Assembly (NCBI GenBank): GCA_041583135.1
Contig: JBFHGJ010000040.1
Coordinates: 1 to 48,320, forward strand
DNA: 48,320 bases
Source: JABSOG01 sp041583135
GTDB lineage: Bacteria; Pseudomonadota; Gammaproteobacteria; Enterobacterales; Alteromonadaceae
Direction of reading: 5' to 3'
In this document: piece after piece, positions 24,304 to 34,000 of the stretch
Layout: each line of letters opens with the position of its first letter
How positions within the stretch are numbered: position 1 is the first letter of the stretch
Program-made: the position numbers and the translations under genes
The notes under the pieces: model-generated
The model's database searches: none
Seen by the model: the letters and a program-made list of their open reading frames with translations, nothing else
Told to the model about the DNA's origin: nothing

Positions 24304-25725
24304 CTAGTGAGCAGTCACCACCGACAATTCTTCTTCCAACTGCTGGCTCTCATTTTGTGGATGGTCTTCGGCGCCATGCATCCAAGCGACGATTTTGTCA
24401 CTTAACAAATACAACACCACGCCAGAGAAGATACAGAACCCAGCGACACCGGCAAAAGTCGCAAATGGACCGGCCTCTCCAACAATCATGCCTGCAACAG
24501 CTGCCATATAGTTACCGATGGCGGTAAAGAAAAACCACATCCCCATCATAAACGACACATATCTGACCGGCGAAAGCTTAGTGACCATCGACAACCCGAT
24601 AGGCGATAGACACAACTCACCGATGGTGTGGAGAATATACATCACGACCAGCCACCAAATGGCCGCCTTTGCCCCATCGCCAATCTGTAGCGCAGCGCCC
24701 GCCATAGAAACGAAGCCAAGTCCTAAAAACAACATCCCCATCGAGAACTTTTTCGGTGTCGAAGGATCTTTCTCACCCAGTCCCATCCACATTTTGGCCA
24801 TGATGGGCGCTAAGATCACAATAAACAACGGATTCACCACCTGCAACCAGCTGGCAGGCATTTCCCAACCGAGGACATTCAAATCGGTATGGTTTTTGGC
24901 AAACAAAGTCAGCGCGCCGGCCGCCTGTTCAAAGCCCATAAAGAACACGATAGTAAAAAAGCTCAGCATTAAAATGGCTTTGATGCGGTCTTTTTCGATA
25001 CTCGTCAGCGGTCTTTTCTGCTGTTGTTGTTGCGCAGCGCTGCTGTTAACCGCTGACTTACCTAAATCCCCCAAGTATTTTTCGGCAAAAAGGGTTTGCA
25101 CCAACAACGACAGCAGCATACCGATACCAGCAGCCACAAAGCCCAGCTGAAAATCTACTTTTTCGCCAATCGTACCGACCACCAAAAAGCCCATGGTAGA
25201 GCCAACATTGATGCCCATATAAAAAATGGTAAAGGCTTGGTCGCGGCGCTTGTCACCCGCTTGGTACAAATCGCCAACCAAAGACGAAATATTCGGTTTA
25301 AAGAAGCCGTTGCCGATAATAAGCAAGGTTAGGCCGAGATATAAAAACGTCTTTTCATGACCTGCAATATATTCATATGGCGTGCCCAAGGCGAACTGAC
25401 CCAAGGCCATAATAATGCCACCTACGATAATACTTTTACGTTGGCCCAGATAATTGTCGGCAAGATAGCCGCCTATCACCGGCGTGACGTAAACCATAAA
25501 CATGAAAGTGCCCAAAAAGCTTAGCGCATTGGCTTGAATTTCCGCCGCACTCATATGCGACCAGCCAAATGCCCCCACCGCGACCGTTGAGGTCAAATAC
25601 AGCACAAAAATACCGCGCATACCATAGTAGCTCATACGCTCCCACATCTCGGTGCCAAACAGCACAAACAGCCCCGCTGGGTGGCCAAACAATTGTTTAT
25701 TGCGATTCACAGTCAATTCCTTCAT
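24304..25725 (-). CDS. proton-dependent oligopeptide transporter (POT/PTR family)
   Basis: The 473-residue inner-membrane protein has the POT N-terminal signature FGTEMWERMSYYGMRG (E-x2-E-R-x-S-Y-Y-G), many hydrophobic helices, and the second signature around FTIFYMGINVGSTMG. The family uses the proton gradient to import di- and tripeptides and some related compounds. The length and motifs fit DtpA/DtpB-type bacterial peptide symporters. It is convergent with uspE. The 254-base gap behind its start holds the hairpin repeats. In an organism with a secreted aminopeptidase nearby, peptide import is a sensible fit, but the exact substrate range is not readable. Confidence 0.92.
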   Translation of the reverse strand: MKELTVNRNKQLFGHPAGLFVLFGTEMWERMSYYGMRGIFVLYLTSTVAVGAFGWSHMSAAEIQANALSFLGTFMFMVYVTPVIGGYLADNYLGQRKSIIVGGIIMALGQFALGTPYEYIAGHEKTFLYLGLTLLIIGNGFFKPNISSLVGDLYQAGDKRRDQAFTIFYMGINVGSTMGFLVVGTIGEKVDFQLGFVAAGIGMLLSLLVQTLFAEKYLGDLGKSAVNSSAAQQQQQKRPLTSIEKDRIKAILMLSFFTIVFFMGFEQAAGALTLFAKNHTDLNVLGWEMPASWLQVVNPLFIVILAPIMAKMWMGLGEKDPSTPKKFSMGMLFLGLGFVSMAGAALQIGDGAKAAIWWLVVMYILHTIGELCLSPIGLSMVTKLSPVRYVSFMMGMWFFFTAIGNYMAAVAGMIVGEAGPFATFAGVAGFCIFSGVVLYLLSDKIVAWMHGAEDHPQNESQQLEEELSVVTAH

Positions 25726-25898
25726 CGGTTTTTATAATCGACCTGAGCATAGGCAAAGACACGAGTTAGCAATTGAAAGTTTGGTGAATTGGCTGGTAAT
25801 TGTTGGTGAAGCTTTGGTGAAGGCCGCAGTTTTATTGGGGTTGAGGAAGGTTTTTGAGGTTGGCTCTTGGTAGCTAATATGTCTTTTGCGTAAGAGTT

Positions 25899-25974
25899 TG
25901 TTGGGCATTAGTTCCGAACAACCAACCTATAATTGAAATGATATAGGTTGGTTGCTGCAGGGCTAAACCCAACA
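25899..25974. repeat. dispersed hairpin repeat, copy B with its inverted partner
   Basis: A direct copy of the window's intergenic repeat (25899-25930, ending AACAACCAACCTAT) is followed after 12 bases by an inverted, diverged copy (25943-25974, starting ATAGGTTGGTTGCTG). The two form a perfect 11-bp stem, AACCAACCTAT/ATAGGTTGGTT, inside a longer hairpin. It lies six bases past the astE stop and may stabilise or end the astE mRNA. The remaining bases 25726-25898 show no gene. Confidence 0.75.
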
Positions 25975-25979
25975 AACCA

Positions 25980-27026
25980 TCAATCGGCCAAGTCATCTCC
26001 CAAATCTTTTGGGATAACGGTCAACAATGCACGCTGACCAATGGCAACGCCAGCGTTAGGGAAGATAATAGCCTCACCTTCGGTATCGACTACATACTTT
26101 TTGTCGCCGTCTTCTGCCAGCACATAGCCAACTGGAAAATCGGTGAAGTTTTCAACATCATCGGCAAAGTTGAGTTTAAAAGCTTCGCTATCTTTATCGA
26201 CGGCACGATAAACATCAAAGAAGTGGAAGTTTTTGGCATCAAATGGCTCATAGGCAAACGGCATACCGCAGATCAGCGCCTCTAAAGTCTGCTCGGTTGC
26301 TGCGAACTTACTCATGTCGTTTTGACCGAATGGACGCACCTTACCCAACTCAACGGTAAACGCATCGGCGCCATGGTGGTATGATGAATGATAACTAAAG
26401 GTTGTCGCCGGTTTCCCCATCAACAAAAAGGTGTTAACACCGCAAGCATGCAGCAATTCAAACTGTGATTTTTTCCATTTACCCCCATGCAAAAACGGAT
26501 AGACCGCAAACTTTTCATTTTTTGAGCCGCGAATGGCGGTATGCAAGTCATAATGCGCACGATAGCGGCCCGGCTCAACCGAGGTAAAGAAGCGCTCAAT
26601 ATAACCCTCTAGCACCTTTGCACGAAAACGCTCTTTGTTGATAAGACCCGGCCCCAGACTGTGATGACCGTTGAACAGGCGGTTTAGGTTTTCTTCAACA
26701 AAACGCTGCTCGATGTTAATCGATGCTGGATTACCAAAAATAAACAGCACACGGTTTTCCAGTTGGATCTCACCTGCGAAGATTTTCTTGATCAGACTGT
26801 CGCAAATCTCAATCGGCGCCGTTTCATTGCCGTGGATGGCGCTGGAGATCACAATGTCTTTATCGCCGTACTCTGGCGGCTCGAACATGATAACCCCGGT
26901 ATCCCAAACTTGCGCTTCGGTGCCATCGTGTAAGGTAAAGTCAACCGGGTCTAAGTGCCACTCGTTGTCACGGGTAATTTGCAGAAAGTCGCCAGTTTCA
27001 AATAGGCGCTCAATGATATCAGTCAT
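25980..27026 (-). CDS. astE: succinylglutamate desuccinylase
   Basis: AstE is the last step of the arginine succinyltransferase pathway, splitting N-succinylglutamate into succinate and glutamate. The 348-residue zinc hydrolase has the family motif SSAIHGNETAPIEICD (His and Glu zinc ligands), the NPASINIEQRF region with its substrate-binding Arg, and the third ligand in HYDLHTAIRGS, with a catalytic Glu in FTVELGKVRPFG. It is slightly longer than the E. coli enzyme. No other ast gene is visible here. It starts 11 bases after the FKBP gene, so both are probably one transcript. Confidence 0.95.
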   Translation of the reverse strand: MTDIIERLFETGDFLQITRDNEWHLDPVDFTLHDGTEAQVWDTGVIMFEPPEYGDKDIVISSAIHGNETAPIEICDSLIKKIFAGEIQLENRVLFIFGNPASINIEQRFVEENLNRLFNGHHSLGPGLINKERFRAKVLEGYIERFFTSVEPGRYRAHYDLHTAIRGSKNEKFAVYPFLHGGKWKKSQFELLHACGVNTFLLMGKPATTFSYHSSYHHGADAFTVELGKVRPFGQNDMSKFAATEQTLEALICGMPFAYEPFDAKNFHFFDVYRAVDKDSEAFKLNFADDVENFTDFPVGYVLAEDGDKKYVVDTEGEAIIFPNAGVAIGQRALLTVIPKDLGDDLAD

Positions 27027-27037
27027 AGGTTTAATCC

Positions 27038-27511
27038 TTAGTTAATGGCCAAAAGTTCAACGTCGAAGATCAGCACAGAGCCAGGTGGAATTTTACCGGC
27101 AGAGCGATTTCCGTAAGCCAGCTCACTGGGAATAAACAAACGATTCTTTTGTCCAACCACCATCAATTGCAAACCTTCTGTCCAGCCGGGGATCACTTGG
27201 TTCAGGCCAAAGCTAATCGGCTCGCCGCGTTCAACAGAGCTGTCAAATACGGTGCCGTCGATTAAAGTGCCGTGATAATGTACTTTGACTTTATCGCTCG
27301 GACCGGGATGGACATCGCCGGTGCCCGGCGTCAACACTTTGTATTGTAACCCTGAACGAGTCGCCGCTACACCTTCATCTTGCAGATTGTTCTCTAAAAA
27401 AGTGAGGCCTTGTTGAATGTTGTCTTGAGCCAAACGCTTGCCCATATAGTGGTTGTACATAAAGTAGCCGACGGTGATGCCCACCAGCATAAAGATCACG
27501 ATTTTGCTCAC
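27038..27511 (-). CDS. membrane-anchored FKBP-type peptidyl-prolyl cis-trans isomerase
   Basis: The 157-residue protein has an uncleaved N-terminal membrane segment (IVIFMLVGITVGYFMYNHYM), a short helical linker and a full FKBP domain from about residue 68. The domain shows KVHYHGTLIDGTVFDSSVER, VIPGWTEGLQLM, LAYGNRSAGKIPPGSVLIFDVEL. The aromatic pocket residues (Tyr, Phe, Trp) are kept, so isomerase activity is likely, on proteins at the periplasmic face of the membrane. It is co-directional with astE. The partner or clients are unknown. Confidence 0.92.
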   Translation of the reverse strand: MSKIVIFMLVGITVGYFMYNHYMGKRLAQDNIQQGLTFLENNLQDEGVAATRSGLQYKVLTPGTGDVHPGPSDKVKVHYHGTLIDGTVFDSSVERGEPISFGLNQVIPGWTEGLQLMVVGQKNRLFIPSELAYGNRSAGKIPPGSVLIFDVELLAIN

Positions 27512-27603
27512 GAAAATTACTCTTTTTGATTGGATTGCCCGGCATTTTAAACAATCGAGCCTGCCGGTTCAAATTAAGACAATTGCTTTCAACGCTTTGG
27601 CAT

Positions 27604-27617
27604 TTGATCTAAGTCAA
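27604..27617. promoter_or_regulatory. FNR box upstream of hemN
   Basis: TTGATCTAAGTCAA differs from the FNR consensus at one position of the right half. It lies 73 bases before the hemN start with -10-like hexamers (GATTAT, TATTCT) 20-30 bases downstream. Anaerobic control of hemN by FNR is well known in enterobacteria and Pseudomonas. Confidence 0.78.
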
Positions 27618-27690
27618 TTTACCCTTGGCAATATTGATTATCCTTATTCTCGTAAACTCATTTCTATAACTATCGACTACCGAGCGCATT

Positions 27691-29049
27691 ATGTGGAATC
27701 AGCAACTGATCGAAAAGTACAACATTACCGGCCCACGCTATACCTCCTATCCTACCGCTTTGCAATTCGAAGAGAGCTTCGGCGACAGCGACCTTAAGCG
27801 GGCCATCGAACATTTGCCGAAAAAGCACCCGATATCACTATATATTCACATCCCTTTTTGCCACTCGGTTTGCAACTACTGCGCCTGTAACAAGGTGATC
27901 ACCAAAAACAACCAGCGTGCCGATGAATACTTGGACTACTTGATTTTAGAAATTGAACGCGTCGGCAAACTGGCAGGGCAACGTCCAGTGAAACAAATGC
28001 ATTGGGGCGGCGGCACTCCCACCTATTTGTCCGATGACCAGATCATGCGCTTGGTTGACGCACTGAATAAAAACTTCAATATGCAGCGCATTGAGCACGA
28101 ATACGCCATTGAAGTTGACCCAAGGGCACTGGGCGAAAACACCTTAAATGTGCTCGCAGCCAGCGGCTTTAATCGCATCAGCGTCGGCATTCAAGATTTC
28201 AATCCACAAGTCCAAATCGCCGTCAATCGCGTTCAAAGTGAAGCGTTGACCCGCTCGGTTATCGAAAATGCCCGCGCCTTGGGTTTTAAATCGGTCAATG
28301 TCGATTTGATTTATGGCTTGCCACATCAAAGTGCCGAGAGTTTCAAACACACCATCGACACCATTATCGACATTCAGCCCGACCGCCTTTCTTTGTTCAA
28401 CTATGCACATTTACCCCATCGCTTTAAGCCCCAACGCCGTATCGTTGCCGACGACTTACCAAGCGCCAAAGAGAAACTGGAAATTTTGCACAACAGCATC
28501 AACAGCTTGTGTGAGGCCGGCTACAACTACATCGGTATGGACCACTTTGCCCTACCCAGTGACGAATTGAGCTTGGCGCAAAAAAGCGGCCATCTGCATC
28601 GCAACTTCCAAGGCTATACCGTGCGCGATGAAAACAGCCTAATTGGCCTAGGGGTCTCCTCTATCAGTTACGTCAGTGGCTGCTACAGTCAAAATCAGCG
28701 CGACCTCTATGACTATTACGAAGCCATCGACCAAGGTGAATTGGCCGTTTGGCGTGGCTGCTATTCCCAAGAGGACGATGTGATCAGACGGGCAGTGATC
28801 ATGCAGTTGATTTGTCAATTTGAATTGCAGTTTGACCAAATTGAACACCAATTCAATATCAAATTCAGCGAGTATTTCGCCGAAGAATTGGAGTCTATTC
28901 GCTATCTGGAAATCGATGGGTTGGTAACGATAAAGGACAACGCCATCAAGGTATCGCCCACCGGCCGCTTACTCATTCGCAACATCTGCATGGTATTTGA
29001 TGCCTACCTCGGTGCCGCCGCCATGGGCAGCTATTCCAAAGCCATATAA
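27691..29049 (+). CDS. hemN: oxygen-independent coproporphyrinogen III oxidase
   Basis: HemN is a radical-SAM enzyme that decarboxylates coproporphyrinogen III in haem synthesis without oxygen. The 452-residue protein has the [4Fe-4S]/SAM motif HIPFCHSVCNYCACN with Cys57, Cys61, Cys64 and Cys66 (C-x3-C-x2-C-x-C), the GGGTPTYLSDDQI region, and VGLIYGLPHQ-like SVNVDLIYGLPHQ. The N-terminus WNQQLIEKYNITGPRYTSYPTA is typical for true HemN, as opposed to HemW. It is preceded by an FNR box and followed by fnr at 80 bases, consistent with expression at low oxygen. Confidence 0.97.
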   Translation: MWNQQLIEKYNITGPRYTSYPTALQFEESFGDSDLKRAIEHLPKKHPISLYIHIPFCHSVCNYCACNKVITKNNQRADEYLDYLILEIERVGKLAGQRPVKQMHWGGGTPTYLSDDQIMRLVDALNKNFNMQRIEHEYAIEVDPRALGENTLNVLAASGFNRISVGIQDFNPQVQIAVNRVQSEALTRSVIENARALGFKSVNVDLIYGLPHQSAESFKHTIDTIIDIQPDRLSLFNYAHLPHRFKPQRRIVADDLPSAKEKLEILHNSINSLCEAGYNYIGMDHFALPSDELSLAQKSGHLHRNFQGYTVRDENSLIGLGVSSISYVSGCYSQNQRDLYDYYEAIDQGELAVWRGCYSQEDDVIRRAVIMQLICQFELQFDQIEHQFNIKFSEYFAEELESIRYLEIDGLVTIKDNAIKVSPTGRLLIRNICMVFDAYLGAAAMGSYSKAI

Positions 29050-29068
29050 CAATATCAGATACAGGTTA

Positions 29069-29082
29069 TTGATCTGGGTTAA
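29069..29082. promoter_or_regulatory. imperfect FNR box upstream of fnr
   Basis: TTGATCTGGGTTAA keeps the left half-site TTGAT and has GTTAA in place of ATCAA. It lies 48 bases before the fnr ATG, with TAGAAT at 29111-29116 as a possible -10. It suggests autoregulation, which is known for E. coli fnr. Confidence 0.55.
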
Positions 29083-29129
29083 AAACGCTGGCGTAATAAA
29101 TTGATTAGAGTAGAATTAAGGTAATCTAC

Positions 29130-29885
29130 ATGCTCTCACAAACGGTATCTTCAAACATGCTCAAACCCGCAAACGCGAAACACACCATTCGCTGTCAGGA
29201 TTGTCGTATTAAACAGTTATGTCTGCCAGTCATGCTGGCGGAGTCTGAAATTGCGCATTTGGACACCATTGTTCATCGTGGTCGTCCGGTTAACAAAGGC
29301 CAGCACCTGATCCAAGCAGGTGATGAATTTTCAGGGGTTTTTGCCGTTCGCTCAGGTTCTATCAAGACCTATACGGTATCGATTGACGGCCTTGAGCAGA
29401 TCACCGGTTTTTACCTTCCCGGCGAGATCATCGGCTTTGATGCCATCAGCTCGGGCGTTTACCCCGGTTTTGCCAAAGCATTGGAAACCTCTGCGGTATG
29501 CGAGATCCCATTCTCTCGACTAGAACAGCTGGCAGCTGAAATTCCGGGTCTACAACACCAGATCTTTCGCACCATGAGCCAAGAAATAGTCAAAGATCAA
29601 GACTTGATGCTACAACTCAACAAAAAAAGCGCCGAGCAGCGCTTTGGGTCGTTCTTAGTCAATCTGTCATTCCGCTTTGGTCGCCGTGGTTTATCATCAC
29701 AACGCTTTAGACTACCAATGGCGCGCTCGGATATCAGCAATTACCTAGGCTTAGCGGTCGAAACCATATCTAGGCTTATCGCTCAGCTGCAAGATGAAGG
29801 CTTGGTGTCGATTCAAAAGCGTGAGGTTGAGATCTTAGATATGCACAACCTCAGTAAGTTAGCAGGCACTAACTGTCACAATTAA
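29130..29885 (+). CDS. fnr: fumarate/nitrate reduction regulator FNR (EtrA-type)
   Basis: The 251-residue CRP-family regulator carries the oxygen-labile [4Fe-4S] ligands Cys22, Cys25, Cys31 (CQDCRIKQLC) and Cys124 (SAVCEIP), offset by two from E. coli 20/23/29/122. The sensor region IRSG-like AVRSGSIKTYT, ITGFYLPGEIIGFDAIS follows. The HTH ends SDISNYLGLAVETISRL with the base-contacting Glu, Ser and Arg conserved, so the TTGAT...ATCAA target is expected. AAGG precedes the ATG. In Shewanella the same gene is called etrA. A terminator follows and an imperfect FNR box precedes it. Confidence 0.97.
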   Translation: MLSQTVSSNMLKPANAKHTIRCQDCRIKQLCLPVMLAESEIAHLDTIVHRGRPVNKGQHLIQAGDEFSGVFAVRSGSIKTYTVSIDGLEQITGFYLPGEIIGFDAISSGVYPGFAKALETSAVCEIPFSRLEQLAAEIPGLQHQIFRTMSQEIVKDQDLMLQLNKKSAEQRFGSFLVNLSFRFGRRGLSSQRFRLPMARSDISNYLGLAVETISRLIAQLQDEGLVSIQKREVEILDMHNLSKLAGTNCHN

Positions 29886-29918
29886 TAGTGATCTTTCAAT
29901 AGTTCTTCAATCCATATC

Positions 29919-29950
29919 GCCATAGCGCTAATCACCCCGCTATGGCTTTT
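29919..29950 (+). terminator. Rho-independent terminator of fnr overlapping the thiolase-like stop
   Basis: GCCATAGCG / CGCTATGGC (9 bp) followed by TTTT. The right arm overlaps the stop codon of the convergent thiolase-like gene at 29940-29942. Confidence 0.8.
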
Positions 29951-31001
29951 GCAACAACGCCACTCCCTGACGATACCCCAAACCACCGTTACCATGCACC
30001 ATGCCAAACTGTTCTGGGCCTTGGCATAATCGCTGATACATGCTGATCAGGCCATTGAGCGCCGGGTTGTTCCATGGTGCTCTGGCAAGATTCATCCCAC
30101 CGGTAATAGTCACAAGATGTTGAGACAAAAATTCCCTAAGCTGCTGTGGATTTTGCACCAAACCACTAGACAACAAAAAGGCTAAAGGCACCACCGGATA
30201 GCAGGTATACACTTCAAGCAGCGCTTTGCCGTCTTTATACTCGGTGGCAAAGTCGAGTTGCGCAGCTGCAAGGCATTCTTTATAGGCTTGGGCCAAGTGG
30301 TGATAGGTTGCAATGGTTTTGATCTGTTCAGGCCCGTCATGCTCCAGCGCACAGGTCGCCACAGCAGCGACTTCCACCGGCAAACAACCATCAAGACTAA
30401 GACGGTTGAGCACAGCCTCACGACACAAAAGCAGCCTGCCGCTAAAATCAATCATCGGATTGGCACAATCCACCCCGCGAAACAGCTTGGTTAACGGCTG
30501 ATACCAACGCGCCTCGGGCAGCATATCCTCACTAAACGCCGCACCTTTGGCAAGTTTGAAACTGCTCAGATAGTTATCAAATAACGCTTCACACAAGGCT
30601 TTGAACTCAACCTCGCTTATACCGCGCGCCTTGATAAACTGCGCGGCAAGGTCGGTGTAAGCAGCGGTCAATGGGTAGTCATCACCATAAACCGCCATTT
30701 TGTGATGACGCTCGGCTTTGTCATAACCGCTTTTTATCAAGTCTTCACCGCTGATCAGCACAGCATCGGCGCCCTGTTCGAGACGGCGTTTTCCCTCGAA
30801 AAGGGCATCAAGCGGCCCACAGCCACTTTTGAAATAGCCGGGTTTTGACGGTTGTTGCCAATCTGAGCTGAGCGGTTCGATAAATAATGACTCGACGGCA
30901 ATATCCAGTGCCTTTAGTTGCTTGAGTAAGGCTTGGACATGGGTCAACGACCCTTGGCCGTCAACCACTTTGTCAGCGGCAATAATATAAGTTTTTGTCA
31001 T
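29940..31001 (-). CDS. divergent thiolase-superfamily protein
   Basis: The 353-residue protein shows a thiolase-like nucleophile region (SGCGPLDALFEGKRRL, candidate Cys61) followed by GADAVLISGEDLIKSGYDK, like the GxADVxIAGGxESMS stretch of thiolases. It has a C-terminal TITGGMNLARAPWNNPALNG and MVHGNGGLG, similar to the additional C-terminal domain of SCP-x-like acetyl-CoA acetyltransferases. It is shorter than ordinary thiolases, and the usual C-terminal CxxG motif is not obvious. Fatty-acyl or acetyl transfer is plausible; activity is uncertain. Its start overlaps the stop of the large sensor kinase by four bases (ATGA), so the two are translated together. Confidence 0.75.
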   Translation of the reverse strand: MTKTYIIAADKVVDGQGSLTHVQALLKQLKALDIAVESLFIEPLSSDWQQPSKPGYFKSGCGPLDALFEGKRRLEQGADAVLISGEDLIKSGYDKAERHHKMAVYGDDYPLTAAYTDLAAQFIKARGISEVEFKALCEALFDNYLSSFKLAKGAAFSEDMLPEARWYQPLTKLFRGVDCANPMIDFSGRLLLCREAVLNRLSLDGCLPVEVAAVATCALEHDGPEQIKTIATYHHLAQAYKECLAAAQLDFATEYKDGKALLEVYTCYPVVPLAFLLSSGLVQNPQQLREFLSQHLVTITGGMNLARAPWNNPALNGLISMYQRLCQGPEQFGMVHGNGGLGYRQGVALLQKP

Positions 31002-34000
31002 AGTGAGTTGTTTATCGGGATACTAATGTAGATCTGCATCCCTTCATCTTCGTGAGTGTCGCACCGCACCGTGCCGTGCAAACCTTGGGTGACTAGATTG
31101 TATACCATGTGCATACCAAGCCCAAGACAACCGTCGGCTCTTTTGGTGGTATAAAACGGTTCGAAAATATGACTGGCCATTGCTTCACTCATACCCTGCC
31201 CGTTATCGACATATCTCAGTTGCAGGTCGTCGCCGTCAATGGTAACAAAAATAGAGATCTTACCGCGACTACGATTGGCAAAGCCATGCACCAATGAGTT
31301 GGTCACCAAGGTATTGATCACCCGAGACAGCGAGCTGGCACAGGTATAGACTTCAAATTGCTCATCACACAACAGATCGAGCTTCACCTGTTTTTTATCC
31401 AACTCACGTTGCAGCGGCCCAATGGTTTCAATCAACAGCTTTCTCACCTTAAAACGGCTACTGACCTCAACTTGAGGATTGACCACCACATCTTTAAAGT
31501 TGGCAATAAGTTCACTGGTTTTGCCCAAATTAACCAACACCGTCTCAAAACCGCCTTTAAGCTTATCAAAGAACAGGTCTAGACGCTTATCGCTCAGCCT
31601 GCCAGCCATTTTGGCGTCAAATACCTGCTCAGTTTCAAATGCCAAGCTTGAAGCGGTTGTTACGCAGCTTTCGACCGGTGTGCTGATCTCGTGGGCAACA
31701 CCGGCCACCAACATCCCAAGGGCTGCCATTTTTTCTGTCTCAATCAGTTCCTTACGGCTATCAAGCAACTGCTGGTGTTCCATAGAATTGACAATCGCGT
31801 TGGCTGTATAAATCGCTAAGGTTTTAAGGATATCGATGTGTACTTCTTGATAGGCGTGGCGATTAAAGCTCTGTACCGTAATAAACCCGAGCACCCCGTT
31901 GGCAGAGCGAAGAGGCACATAAATCAAAGACTGCGGCGGACCGGCGTAAGCACCATCGGCAAGATACACCCGATTTTTTTCATATTCATCATATTCGTGT
32001 CGCTCCAAATACTTGCGGCCGTCCAGCTCTAAGTCGTTAACAAATACCACCTCGTCATGTTCAATACACCACACCGGAAACTGATTTTTATTCTCCATTG
32101 AACGATAATAAGGCTTATAGCGATTGCCCTTTTCAACAGCCAGCTCCACTTGGATCACCTTTTTTTCCGGCTTATATATACCAATGCCGAATACAGTACC
32201 GTCCATCAGCTGATTGATATTTTCATAGACAGACCACAGCACCTTTTCCAAATCCAAAGACGCATTGATGCGCTGACCGATGTCGCTTATTACCCGAATA
32301 TCATGATAAGAACGCTCCAGCGCCTGCTTTTGCGCCACAACCTGCGCGACCTGACGGCTGACTTGCTGCTGTAACCTTGCCTTTTGCAGGCGATATTGAC
32401 TGGTTTTATAACGATAAAACACAAACAATATGGCAAAAATCATGGCCAACCACAAAAATTTAGCGCCGGTGGTAAGCCACCAAGGCGCCTGAATATGCAA
32501 CGCCAAGCGGGTCGGATTGGTGGTCCAAACGCCATCTTTGTTGGCGGCTTTCACCTCAAAGGTATAGTCTCCTGCGGGTAAATTGGTGTAAGTCGCTCGG
32601 CGACTTTTATAGTCGGTATAATTCCACTGTCTATCAAACCCCACTAGGCGGTAGGCATATTGATTACGGGTAGGTGCACTATAGTGCACAGCTGCAAACT
32701 CAAAACTAAACACCGACTGCCGGTAAGACAGCGACAACTGGTCGGTAAAGGCAAGAGTTTTGTCCAGTAACTTGACCTCAGCTCCCCCAACCGTAAAAGG
32801 CCCCACCGGCACCAGCTGATTGAATACCCTTAGATTGGTCAAGTGCACTTTGGGTGGATACGGATTGTCTTTTACCGCCTGTGGGTCAACCAGATTAAAA
32901 CCGTTGACCCCGCCAAACAGCATTCTGCCATCCCGTAACTTATAATAGGCCCCTTGATTAAACTCGTTGCCTTGCAACCCGTCTTGCTCGGTATACAGTT
33001 TGATCTCACCGGTTGCAGGGGCATAACGATGTAGACCAAAATTGGTGGTGAGCCACAAAAAGCCACTGCCATCTTGCAGCACCCCATATATTTGATCGTT
33101 ACTCAAGCCGTGCGCTTGTTTGAGCTGCTCAAAACTCGATTGCTCAGGATTGAAGCGATTTAAGCCACTGGTCGTGGCGACCCACAACCGCTTGTCCTTA
33201 TCTTCAAACAAACTCAGCACCGAGTTGTGACTGAGACTTTGCGGATCTTCCATGCGATGACGAAAGTGTTGAAACTTATCTCCTCGCTCATCAAGCAGCG
33301 CCAACCCCTTTTGTGTGCCAGCCCAAAGTCGGCCAGCGCTGTCGATGAGCACATCAGACACCCAGTCGCTGCCGATACTCTGCGGATCATCCGGCACATT
33401 GAGATAAGCCTTTACCACCTTGCCGGTGTTCGGGTCAAACTTATCCAAGCCACCACGGGTTGCCAGCCATAACATGCCGTGGGGGTCAAAGCGAATAACA
33501 TTAATAGAGTTGCTGCTGATAGACTGAGGATCATTGGGATCATGACTAAATTGCACCACCGCTTGTGTTCGTGGATTAAACTTGGCCAAGCCATGATCTT
33601 TAAAGCTCACCCAGATGTTCCCTTGGCTATCTTCAGCCATCAGGTTAATTGGCTCGGCCAAGATCTGGTGGTTGGGATTATTGACCTGATGCAGTAGCTT
33701 AAATTTGCCGTCATTCGGATTAAAAATGTTGATACCACCAGAGCGAGTAGCCACCAGAATGTCACCACTGTGGGTTTGCAAAAACGACTGCACCGAATTG
33801 TCGCTTAAACTGCTAGGATCACCGGGTCTTTTGTGGTAGTGATTGAACACTGCAATATCGGGGTTTAGAAAAGCAATACCTGCATCACGGACACCAAACC
33901 AAAAGTTGCCGCTATCATCCTTATAGCTGCTGATCACCGAATTGCCCGGCAACGACTCTTTATATCCGGCGTTGTGGCTTATCCGTTCAAACTTACCGGT

